A stretch of DNA of 64,000 nt from Pratylenchus scribneri (lineage: Eukaryota; Nematoda; Chromadorea; Rhabditida; Pratylenchidae), in contig JAQSEB010000098.1 in assembly GCA_030063045.1 (NCBI GenBank), positions 1,219,624 through 1,283,623 on the forward strand, written 5' to 3'. Position numbers and translations under genes: made by a program. Position 1 is the stretch's first letter; the number at the start of each line of letters is the position of its first letter. Below the pieces are notes generated by a model. It searched no databases, had not been told where the DNA came from, and saw only the letters and a list, made by a program, of their open reading frames with translations. This document shows positions 27,485-38,677 of this stretch, in pieces.

Positions 27485-29697
27485 ATGTTAATATTTTGTT
27501 TTGTCTTTTTCCTCCTTTTTGCCAATTCTTTGGCTTCATATTGCGGTAAATCTGGTGTACCTTATAGTCTTGAAGTGTTGCCCAATGGAGCTCCTGGTCA
27601 GTTTTGAAAGAAATCCTTCAAAAAGGTTACAAATATATTCCAAAACAGTCCTTGGATGCGCTCAACCAAGTTGCGTCATTTCGGCTTTGGATGCTGATGG
27701 TGAATTCCAGGAGGATAGCCAATTCTTGACGGATGGAGCAGGCCAATCTGATGGATTCTTCCGGGATGGGGATAGGGCATTGAAACGTTTTCGGCATTCA
27801 ACAGCGCCAAAATTAATTGCCGTAAGGAATATAAAAAAGCTGTCCACGCACATTTGCATATTCACAGAATTGTTCTGGCCAATTCAATGAATTGTCCTGC
27901 CCTCGGCGAAATCAATGGGTGGGCGGCATCGAATACATTGACCATCCCAGACAACCGTCAGAAAATGACAAAAATGAATTAATTTTTTGAATTGTTTTTC
28001 AGCTTAATCCTCCAATGTTGCACATTCGAGGGACTTCGTTTCTCGCAGGAAGTTGGCTCAACCAGCATTGGACCCGGCGAGGCAATTACCGGAGGTGAAG
28101 TTGTTCGTGGTGGCCGACAAATTTCCTTCGATGTAATTGCGAATGTAGTCAAAAAAGTGGCCAAACAAGAGAATAATTCCGGAGGCAATAAAATTACATA
28201 TGAAGTTAATACAATTCTCCTCTTCACATTTAATACTCATTTTCAAGGTCACCGTTCGCCGAATGAATTGTTTGCCGGATCCACCGGAACCGGAAGTTGA
28301 ATGTTTGATTGATTTTGGGGGATATGTGAAGAATTAAATGAATTATTTTGACAGTGGATTCGAGTGTTCCGGCAGAAGTGGCAAAAATATTATCGAGTGC
28401 AAAAAACAAGGAAGTGACTGATAAATTCAAGGATGCCCCTAAAAGGGGAAAACAACCTGTGGCTAAAAAACAAAGACCGGAAAAGCAAAAAGCGAAACAA
28501 CAGTTTAAAAAAAGGAACATTAACATTCATTTTTTATTCATTTAGGGCTGCCCCAATTCAACAAGAATTGCCAGAAATTTCGGGAGGCGAAGGTGATAGA
28601 CCTACATTGGATCAAAATAATCCGGCGCAATCATCGACCAAGAACAATGAGGCCATCATTCAAGCAGGCCCACCCAGACAACAACAAAATCAACAATTGC
28701 CTAATCCAAATGGCCAATTTGTCCACCAATCCCAAGGAGGACAACAACAAGGAGTTGGCCAATTCATTCCGCAGCAACAAAATATTCAACAACAACCGCA
28801 ATTGGTGCCTGCTGAACAATTCCCACAGCAACAACAATTCATTTCACCTGGCCAATTCCCCACTTTGAGTCCAACAAATATTGGCCAAGAATTTCAAGGT
28901 CAAAATGGTGGCCAACAATTCCAACAACAAATTCAAAATGGAGGGTTTGTGTCCCATAAATGAATGATTGATGAAGTCAATTTGACAGGGAATCTATCGG
29001 AATTGGTCCAATTGATGTTGCCACCAGCACTGTTCACCATTTACTTGGCGGATTGTCATTCCCCACTCATTCTTTCCCAACATTTCCCCCACATTCATTT
29101 CCCACTTTGCCTCCGCATACATTCCCAACACTTCCGCCCCATTCATTTCCAACACTTCCACCGCATACTTTTCCCACATTCGCTCCTCACACTTTCCCTA
29201 CTTTTGGCCATCTTTTTGGCTCAACTCCGGCGCCGGCCACATTTTCTGGGAATGGCGGATTCCAACAAGGTACTGGCACTGGTTCAGGTCATTTTGTTCA
29301 ATTCAAATTCATTTAATCCGCTTTTCCCATTCAGAAAGTCAATCGGCAGTCGCATTTGCTGCACCCTCGCTTTCGGCCCCAGCAAATGGTCCAATTCCCC
29401 TTGGCCAGCAATCATCGGCCCAATCCAATTCATTTGCCTCTGCCAATCAAGGCCAACAACAACAATACCAAAATCCGCATTCCCCATTTCGGCGTGAAGT
29501 ACACAAATATTCTCCTTCAATTTATTTGACCATTTCATTTACAGAATAATGCCCTCCCAACAATGCATCATGCCCAACCAAAAATGGCCCCAGCAATGGG
29601 AACAGTTTTGGCTGCAATGCAAGGCCAACGTTATCCAGTGATGCATCCAATACTCGGCCTCATTGGCTACTCAAATTCGGCCCCATCTGGCAAATGA
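27485..29697 (+). CDS. Hedgehog-related protein (warthog/quahog-type N domain), no Hog domain
   Basis: Ten exons: 27485-27596, 27649-27821, 27868-27956, 28003-28204, 28248-28302, 28355-28502, 28546-28944, 28989-29287, 29335-29498, 29545-29697, giving 597 aa. Signal peptide MLIFCFVFFLLFANSLA is followed by the Cys-rich domain typical of nematode hedgehog-related proteins: YCGKSGVPYSLEVLPNGAP, LGCAQPSC, a DGFFRDG stretch, NCSGQF, NQWVGGIEY, LILQCC and VTVRRMNCLPDPPEPE. These proteins are secreted and linked to cuticle and molting. After this domain come a basic Lys-rich stretch, a Gln/Asn-rich region and a 24-bp repeat tract encoding HSFPTLPP/HTFPTLPP, then a short end (NSAPSGK). The autoprocessing Hint/Hog domain found in full-length warthog and quahog proteins is absent before the stop. 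Confidence 0.85.
29059..29205 (+). repeat. In-frame 24-bp repeat (HSFPTLPP) in the hedgehog-related gene
   Basis: Six or so units alternating HSFPTLPP and HTFPTLPP/HTFPTFAP, in frame within exon 28989-29287. Confidence 0.85.
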
Positions 29698-30083
29698 ATC
29701 ATCATTTTGAGACCATTTTTATGCCTTTTTTTAATCCTCTCTCTTTTGAATAAAATTTTATATATTTTTAATCTTATTATGTGTATTTTTGTCCATTCCA
29801 ATTGTCCAAAATCAGCCAAACGTTTCAGCAACCAAAATCCTCGATTTCCTTTTCCCTTTAAACCTTTTCCATAACATAACCTTGATCCCCCCTCCGGGCT
29901 TATCCTCTGCTGCCGATTGGTTGTGGCGCACAAACAATTTGAATACCTTTCATCTTCTATTTGGGTCATTCCTCCATTCCATAAGCCATCCTCCCCCCAA
30001 AATTCCCAATCATCCGCCTCCACATTTTCCCCATTAAAACCATCATCTCAACAATCTTTTCGTCCGCAATTTCCTCCCATTAA

Positions 30084-31268
30084 ATGACTTCCCCAACTCA
30101 TTTGCCTCTTTGTGACCGTTGTTCCGAGCCAATTAGCTCCATTCAAGAGGCAATCCCAACTGCAACTCAGCGTCTTTTCCATCGGAATTGTTTTGCCTGC
30201 AGTTCGTAAAATCCTTCAAATTCCCTTCATTCCTCTTTTTCATAGGCAAACGCCAATGTGGCCGAATACTTTCCTTGGCCGAATATGGAGTCCATCAAAA
30301 TCAAGTCATTTCACCAACAAAAGTTCTCACACATTCCCCCAGCTAATTTTGCAGATTTTCTGCCCAAATTGTTTTCTTTCCATTCTTCAACCCAAAAATG
30401 GCCAAAACTCAAATGGGAAATTGGCCATAAATGGAAATGGGAGAATTGGTGCTGAAAATGAGGCTGATGAAGAATGCCAAAATGGGGGCCAGGGGCCAAT
30501 AATTCGTTGTCGCTCATATGAACACCAATTAAGAACATTACAATTGAATGAGGATGAAGAAGAGGAAAATGAGGAAATTGAACCAAAAATTGAGGAAATG
30601 AATGGCCATTCCACCTCAATTCCAACAATTCTAATTCGAATGGATCGATCATCGAATAAAATAATCAAAAATGATTGTTGCCCATTTGGGGCCAGTCCAA
30701 TCCCGGAGGAGGCCGATGAATTGGATGAAAGTCAAAGTCAACCGCCAATGGTTTTGGCCAAATTGAATTCACATTCACCCCCCCCCCCCCTCTTTAAGAG
30801 TCCATCGTTGACCAATAATTCTACTCATCTTAAATCAATTTTGAGCCCAACTTGGCGAATCCAATCGCCAAAATATTCTCCAAATGGCCAAAACCATTGC
30901 CTTGGTTCGGCCATTCTCCCATTTCGTCCCTCAAATTGCAAAAGATGTTCTGGCCGTGTTTATGAGGCAGAAAAGGTGGTTGCCGCCAGCGAGGTTAAAC
31001 AAATTAGTAATCGAAATAATCCGATTAACCCCCTCTCCCGGGCACAGGTCTGGCACAAAAGCTGCTTTCGATGTTTGCGCTGCGGTCGTTCCCTTGAGCC
31101 GGGCAAATTTTCAGACCGAATTGGGGAAATTTATTGCAATAGTCAGTGTTCCCCCCCTCCTCCCTTCACACAGTTATTTTTCCCTCAGCAGGTTGCTATG
31201 CAAAGGAATTCGGCCCAAAAGGAGTTGGCTGTGGAGTTGGGGCCGGCATTCTTCAAATGTACCAATGA
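30084..31268 (+). CDS. Two-LIM-domain CRP/MLP-like protein with acidic linker
   Basis: Exons 30084-30201, 30246-30304, 30355-30993, 31048-31141, 31192-31268 give 328 aa. The N-terminal LIM domain starts CDRC, has HRNC and ends FCPNC, but its second zinc pair is CxxxxC (CSKRQC) instead of CxxC. A long acidic, disordered linker follows. The C-terminal LIM domain is canonical: CKRCSGRVYEAEKVV, WHKSCFRCLRCGRSL, GEIYCNSCYAKEFGPKGVG, with a GAG-type end typical of cysteine- and glycine-rich (CRP) muscle LIM proteins that bind the actin cytoskeleton. Intron 30994-31047 is 54 bp, a multiple of three without a stop; it was placed because removing it restores exactly 17 residues between the second Cys and His of the LIM finger. 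If retained, an 18-residue insertion would disrupt the finger. Confidence 0.87.
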
Positions 31269-34200
31269 ATGAATGGGAAATGGAGATGAAGGAAACAAAC
31301 AATTGGCTGAAAATAAACTCAACCCAAATTCGAATTCAAAACCAACAAAACCATTACCCCTTCCCATTTTCCCCTAAATTCTTCCGCTCAATTAGCCTTC
31401 AAATATGTTCATTCATTCATTCATTCGTTTGTGTCCCACCAACATTTTGCCCTCCTTTCCTCCCATTTTTGGTCTGAAAAATAAGAAAGGAGAGAAACGG
31501 AAGTCGTCGACAAAATCTTCGATTTCAATCCCCTCCTCCCTTTTATTTCCTTCCTTTTTCATTCTTTTTTTTGTCGCATTTGCCCTTTTCTCATCAAATC
31601 AGTTTTGGTTTCCATGGCAATTTGGCCGAGAAGAACCATTGCCAAAAAAACACATTGGCACCTCTTTGGATTGTTTTGGCTAATAAATGAAGGAAAATGA
31701 GCACAAATTAATCAACCCTCCGTCCGGCACACTCCATTTTCCTTTCCTCTCTTTTGGCTGTGAATATTCATTCGGTTGCTAACAAATAATGGCTTCCTAT
31801 ATTTTATTTTCTTCTTTTTATGGCCAATTTATTTCAATAATTTTAATTTCCATTCGTCAGTATAAATTATTAATTTGCAAATATATATTTTTGAATTAAA
31901 TTTGATGCAAATTTATTTCCTCAAATTGACTGCCAATTTTTTCAATTCAATGAAAAAATCATAATTAACAAAATTGAAGAAAGGAAGAAATTGACTATAC
32001 TTTTGCCTTTTGCAAAAAAAAAAATTACAAATTAAACATCAAAATTAAGCAATCATTTCTGAACTAAAATTTTTGGAAAATTTTTCATTACAATCCTTCC
32101 GGATTCCGGAGGCATAATAAATAGTAGAAAATTGTTTTGTTTAATTAAAATCAAAACTACCTATACCATATCCATTCATTCCCCTCTCCCCTTTCCCTTT
32201 CCATCATAATTTGCCTCGAGCAAATTTACTTATTCCAACATTTCCAATCAACGAGGAAAGAGGAATCATTTTCCCTCCAATTACGGTATCCCATATCTAT
32301 GAATTTAATAGATTGGCCCAGAGGGAATCCTTCTTTACTCTTCAATTCTCTGTTCCCTCTATTCATTTTCATATGTGCTTGTTTCCTAATTCTTAAAACA
32401 TGTAAAAACTTTAGTAAATTCATGAATAATGAATTAAAATTTTTGGTGAATTATTCTTTAAATATCTGAAAATAGTAAATAATTGAAACTTTCCGGAAAC
32501 TTTTTAATTACAATTACAATCCTTCCGGAAAATTTCTGCATAAAAATTCAAAACAATTTTACTTTTTACATACACAACATTTTGCATTTTTTTTTGGAAA
32601 TAATAGAAAAGTACGAAATTGACGACCTTTAACCCAGGGTCGCATTTTTTGGTCGAAATTCTGAGAATGATGTTGACATGTGTGGGATTTTCAGAGATAT
32701 AACCAAAATGGAAATACAACAATTCTGGGAATATCATTAAGATAGCACAATTTTGAGAATGATTCTAAAAATATAACTCATTTCCATTCTCAGAATATAC
32801 GTTAAAAATGAATGAAAAAATCAATTCTCAAAATATTTGGAATTCTGGAAATATTTTAAAAATAAAATTCATTTCAAAATCAAAATCCATTTTCAGCCTT
32901 ATTTTAAGCTTGCATTCTCAAAATTGGCCAAAAAATGTATTTTCAAAATGGGACTCTCATTTTCAGAATATTCTGAAAATGGGAAAAAAATCTGACTTCC
33001 CTTATTCTGACTTTCTGTTCTGATTTTTCCGTTGTTCTGATTTCTCTCGCGCACTTTTCTGATTTTTCCCTAATTCTGATTTTCTGTTCTGATTTTTTCC
33101 TAGTTCTGATTTTTTCCTTGTTCTGATTTTTCTTGCGCACATTCTGATTTTTTTTACCTAATTCTGATTTTCTGTTCTGATTTTTCCCTTGTTCTGATTT
33201 TTCTCGCGCACCATTCTGATTTTTTCCCTTTGTTCTGATTCTGATTTCATTCATATAATTACCTGCCGCAGCTGGGATTCGAACCCGAGTAGTCAAGTGC
33301 CAAAGTCAGCGACATAACATTGAGCTAAGAAGGCTATGCATATCCCTCCATAAAACATTTATTTATTCCTTTTATTGTCTTGGGTCACGAATATACTCAA
33401 AATTTGGATGCATTTCCAAAATATTTAATGAATGTACTATTTTAACAATATTTTAACTCAAAATTTCAAAATGATTCTGAAAATGAGTGTAAAAATAAAT
33501 TTTGAGAATACATCCATTTTGAGAAATATTATAAAAATTGAACTATTTTTAGCTTATTTTTAAAATAAAGATATTAAAAAAATATTCTGAAATTTATAAC
33601 ATTTTGAGAATTTATTTTCATTTTATTTTCCGAATCATTTTCAAAATTGGTCTAAAAATTGATTTAAAAATGATGAACATTTTATAATGCTTTTCATAAT
33701 TCTCTTATACTCAACATATTTTACAAATTACATTATTTTTATAATATTTCCAATATTTGATGAAATCCTCAAAATAATTTGCTCTGTATTTTTTTTGCGA
33801 CCCTGGGAATGCGCAAATTGGGGGAAACTAATAGTGTGGTTGATTTTAGAAAGAAAATGGTGGGCGAAGGTCCTCTTTAGCCTTTATTTACTGCACTTTT
33901 CTGCAGCTTCTGGGCAGATCCATTATTATACCTTTTGTCCACTTTTGAGAGATCAAATTTCCTTATTTTAAGTTAAATTCTGCCAAAATCCTCCACACCT
34001 TTCAGTCAAGCATGCTTTTCGCCCACCTTCGTCCATCCCCAATATTTTTGGCCTATTCTTGGCCTTTTAAAAAAGTAAATTCGCCTCTAATTTTTCTCCT
34101 CCATTTGCGCAATTTCCTTTCTGCGCAATTAGCCATCTATTTTTTAGATGGGCTTCCCTTAAAGGCAGAGAATTCATTTTTCTTCTTCTCTTTGACTAAT

Positions 34201-34669
34201 TTGGCTATATTTAAAAATGGAAAAATATCTCCATCCGCGCGCTCGCATTATTCGATTCTTGGCTGAATTGATTGAGCCATCCATGCGCGTGCCAGCTGGT
34301 CCATTCTTCTTCCATTCATTTCCATATAAATTTTGCCCATTTCTTCTTTCAAAATTTCCTTCAACAATTAATTATTCTTCGGCGAATTAGGGAAATAAAG
34401 TCGTTTTTGTGGCTTTCACTCAATTCATGTCCATCATTTTTTGTATGTCCTCAAACTGAGTGAGTCCATTCCATTCTTTTCCCATTACTGACAGCCCCCT
34501 CCCCCCATTCCCCGATCACATTATCATCATTCAATAGTAGGCAATCCATCCATCCCTCTCCCTTTCCTCCCTCCTCAATTGGCCAAATGTTTGCATTGGT
34601 CGAGAATATTGAGAGGGGAATGAATTGGCGAGGGAAATAGAGGAAGAGGGAAGGAATAAAAATGAACCA
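31269..34669. other. Intergenic region, AT-rich
   Basis: No gene supported. Dense in TTCTGAGAAT / ATTTTGAGAAT words at 32.7-33.7 kb and contains the SINE-like unit described separately. Confidence 0.6.
32985..33336 (-). mobile_element. tRNA-derived SINE-like unit: Pol III boxes plus CAGAACAAGG repeat tail
   Basis: On the minus strand a tRNA-like head at about 33336-33262 has a box A-like TAGCTCAATG and a perfect box B GGGTTCGAATCCC. The acceptor stem and part of the T stem do not pair, so it is not a functional tRNA. Directly downstream on that strand is a degenerate tandem tract of AATCAGAACAAGGGAAAAA-type units down to about 32985. Head plus simple-repeat tail is the layout of a SINE; target duplications were not identified. 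Confidence 0.45.
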
Positions 34670-34677
34670 CAACCAAC

Positions 34678-35512
34678 CAGTGTTTTCATGATACCAAAAT
34701 TTTCAATATGATATGATAGTGATATGATAGTCAAAACGATATCATTCAAAATGATATGATATGATAATGATAGTGACAATTATCACTATCATATCACTAT
34801 CATATCATTATCATATCATATTAGCACTATCATTATCATATCATTTTTCTATCATTATCATTTAGAAAAAACCGAGAAAAATATATTACAAAATCGTCAA
34901 AAATTTTTATACCGACATTTCAACAAAATTTTCTTTCCAAATTAAATAATTTTCATTTGTTAGATAAATAAGTTTATTTGGATTTCATTTTTTAAAAGAA
35001 TATTGGCTAAAAAAACTTTCTAGCGGAATGCTTGAAGAAATTTGAATAAATATTTAAGGTCAATATAAAATTTCCCAATCCTTCCAGAAGCTTCCAATGC
35101 AAAAAATTTTTTTAAATTTTAAATTATTTAAATTTTGGATTTTTTAAATTTAATTCAGAATCGTATATGAAAAATTCATTAATGAATATTTAAGAAAGAG
35201 AGTTTCATAAGAAAAAATTAGATTGCTTAAAATGCCAATAAAGGTCCAGGAATAATAATTTAGTCAAAAATTGGAAAAATTTTTTGGAAATTCTTTGAAA
35301 AATGGACAAAATTTTAAAAAATTTTTTGAAAATTGCCTGATTTCAACTATCATGATACTATCATGATAGTATCACTTTTTTATGATATAAAATTTCTCAA
35401 AATGATATGATACTGATATGATAGTCAAAGTGCTATCATATCACTATCATATCATTATCATATCACTATCATATCATTATCATATCATATTAGCACTATC
35501 ATGAAAACACTG
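34678..35512. mobile_element. Non-autonomous hAT-like MITE with 8-bp target duplication
   Basis: Terminal inverted repeat of 16 bp, CAGTGTTTTCATGATA, perfect at both ends. Immediately flanking direct repeats CAACCAAC at 34670-34677 and 35513-35520 form an exact 8-bp target site duplication, the hAT superfamily hallmark along with a CAGTG start. The subterminal 120-160 bp at each end are made of ATATGATA/TATCATAT words that can fold. The interior is AT-rich and has no transposase. Confidence 0.9.
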
Positions 35513-35520
35513 CAACCAAC

Positions 35521-38500
35521 CCCCCCCCCCCCCTTTCGCCCAATTAGTGTAATCAGCTGCGATTTAGGCCCACAAAGACTGAATCATCCATTCCTGCGGC
35601 ATTCATCCTCCCAAATAAGGGAATATATGGGGGGGGGGAGGGGGGAGGGGATTGGGTGGATCGACTCAAATGGGAGAATAGTCCGTCCACCATCTCCCCA
35701 AAAGGCCCATTCAAAATCCCCTCCTCTACTCAACAATCCCCCAAAATAGGCTGCCCGTGCCTGCCTCCTGCCAGCCTCCCTCAATTTCCATTGCTCTTCT
35801 CCACATAATCGTTGTTCGCGCATCCACCCCCCCCCCCCCCCCATTCCCTCCCTTTCATTCGCGCATGTTGTTTTCAGTCAATGTCGATCATTCTCCCCCC
35901 CCCCCATTTCATCATCCTCTCTAAAATGCCATTTTTATTGTTTCACAATTTTATTGCGTGAATTTAATTTGTCATAATCAAAAATAAATTTGGCCCATAA
36001 AAATATAATGCCACACAGAATTACTATACTAATATTCTGATTTAGCACGAAATAGTAATATTCAATTTTTATCCCATTTTTTGGTCCTTTTTTATGCAAA
36101 TAATTTTGCGCAGCTGTTTTGGCCATTTTATTATCCTTTCCATTTTTTACACATTTTCATCCATTTTTATGTCCTTCAAAAATGTTCTTTTGATGAATTT
36201 AGAGACGACTTTTCTACTTCCTTTCCATTCCGGTCCAATTAAATTCAAATTCAGCCAAAATGGTGCTCCTCTCTCTTTCTTCTTTTGAATCTCCCTTGGG
36301 AGTGACCGACTGCACTGCCGGACTTCTCAATGGAAACTGGCAGTAATGTCCCTCCACCCTCCCCACTCCCCCATTCGGCCATTCATTCATCCCCGTTGGT
36401 GCCATCCTCATCAGTTTCGGACCAGAGGCTGCCAATTTATTGGCTACCAATATCCCTCTCATCCCCTTCTCCCCAACATTTTATCCCTTCGGCCACCAGA
36501 ACGCATCCATTTGGGCCAAACATTTGCAAAGTGCGATGGACACTGCCCCCTTTCCCCTTTGTTTTCTCTTCAATTTCCTTTGCCAATTTTCGCAAATGAA
36601 TTCCTGGATTTACGGATGAGTCCATCCATTTTGCCCATCCCAAAAGCAGATTTGCCTTCGCCCCCAAAGATTGCATGGCCAAATGGAAGGCTGGAACGAA
36701 ATCGATATGTGCGGGAATAGGAGGAACAAATGGGCTGAAAAAGGGGATACGGCGAGAGAAATGGATGGGAAATAGAAATGGGGAATTGGCCAAAAGGAAA
36801 AACAAAAAAGAACAAAGTCAAGAAAAGAAGGGAATATAGTGGATGCAAATGTGCAAAATGTCCGTCGGCAGACTTTTCACGTCAAAATCCGTTTTCTTCC
36901 TTTCCCCTCTAATATTTCCGTATAAATAAATCCATTCTTGGATGGCCTTCATTCCCATTGCCATTCCATTTTCATGTCATCTTTTCCCCACATTTGAGTG
37001 AAGTGGATGGATGGAATATCTAATAATCCGGTCAAGAATATGTCCTCTTCACCAAAATTGGATTTTGTACGGTTCGCGACCGTTGTTTTGGCGGTCCAAT
37101 CCACAAAATTATTCATCAAAATGAGAATTAATCCTCCCATCCAAAGGGAAATTGCAATTTTGGCCATTTCCTTCCCATCCATCCATCCATTCCATTTCCT
37201 CTACGCAATTTATGGCCAAAAGAAGCCTAAAAATGGCTGTGCATTCATCACCTTCACAAAATGTCACCATTCTCCCGAATTCGCCTTTATCTTCTTCAAT
37301 ATGAATTTGCCTTTAGGCCATATTTTCTCTCTTTTTCCTTCTCTTCCCCATTCCATTCCAAAAAAGTAGGCGTTTTTGACAGCCACAGAGCCCAGCTGGC
37401 AACATATTTTCCCTCCTCTCCTCAATTCAGTCAGTCCATTTCCCACTTCACTTTCCCTCAAAACGAATTGTTCTTTTCTCGACTCCAGACGGCAAAATTT
37501 TTTCCAAAAAGGGAACATTTTTATTTGTCCTTTTCTTTAAATTTCATTCAATTTCTTTGCGAATTTTAATTCAATGGAAGGAAAAGGAATGGCAAAAAAA
37601 ATGAGAGAATTGGCATTAGAGGGGGAATGAGGAGTTGCGGAGATAATTGAGTTGGGCGCCGAATACTCTTTGAGGTCATGGATGTGGGGGGAATGGGGGC
37701 GGAAATGAGGACGAGAAGCAATTTGCGCGAAGATGCTCAAAAGTGGGGGAAGAGGATATACACGGATTTGAGGGGATATTCCCCTCCTTCCTTCCATTCG
37801 AATGTTTTTTACCGGTCATTGACCTCATCATCATCATCCTTTCCCTCAATTTGCCTCCAAATCGAAGAATGTGTAAATCCTTTTCCCCTCTGTCATTTTG
37901 CTGCCAATCGGCCAAAACAAACAAAAAGAGGGAATCAAAACTGCGCAGAAAAATTTTCCTTTGGAAAAAGTAAAAAGGGGATTAAAATTTTCTTTATGCC
38001 AAAATAAATTTTCGGATTCCCTTCTACCATTCTCGATCCAACCCACATTCTTTCTTCATTTCTGCCACCCAACGGCTTTTCCTCCTCATTCAATACAAAA
38101 TTGGATTCTTTTGATGGGGGCAAAGGCCTCAGCCGGCGCAGTAATTTGTCCCTCCCCCTTTTTCCTCCCAACACGCAATTTGTCCCCTCTTCTCGAATAA
38201 AAAACATTTGTCCCCCCCCCCCCTCATTTTGCGGTCTTCCCAAACAACAAATCCCAACGGATTCCATTCAATTCCATTCAAAACCTCATTTGCCGGCGGC
38301 CAATGGAAAATGGCGAGAATTGGGGCAAATGAGAGGAAGAAGAAGCCGTGACCAACAAATTACTTTTGCCTCTCGAAATCTTCGTTCCCTTTTCATTCAG
38401 AGTGCAAATTCAAATTCATTCATTCTTTTGCTCCAATCCCCAATATTCGGGTTCCCAAATTCTCTGGCAAAATTTCAGTCAGCCAAAAATCCTTTCTTCC

Positions 38501-38677
38501 TAAATTCCGTCCAAATTCGAGAATTTTACTCTTCACACAATTTTCCGCCCTTTGCCCCCATCGGAAGGAGCCGGCATAGTTGAAGGCCAACCACATTAAG
38601 CCTTCCCCCACACAACAGAACATATCATCCACCAATTTTATATCCAACGGTCCTTTTTTTCCATTCAATTCAACAAA
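35521..38677. other. Intergenic; homopolymer C/G tracts, no gene supported
   Basis: Contains poly-C runs at 35520-35532, 35826-35842 and 35895-35905 and a G-run at 35630-35650. Pyrimidine-rich on the + strand. One minus frame near 37.0-37.2 kb was considered and rejected. Confidence 0.55.

Noticed and set aside
33262..33336. Functional tRNA gene on the minus strand.
   Set aside because: B box is perfect but the acceptor stem pairs at only about half the positions, so it is treated as a degenerate tRNA-like head.
36949..37182. Minus-strand frame with EEDIFLTGLLD, resembling a galactosyltransferase EDVYxTG motif.
   Set aside because: Only one short motif; no neighbouring exons with other glycosyltransferase blocks and no convincing splice sites.
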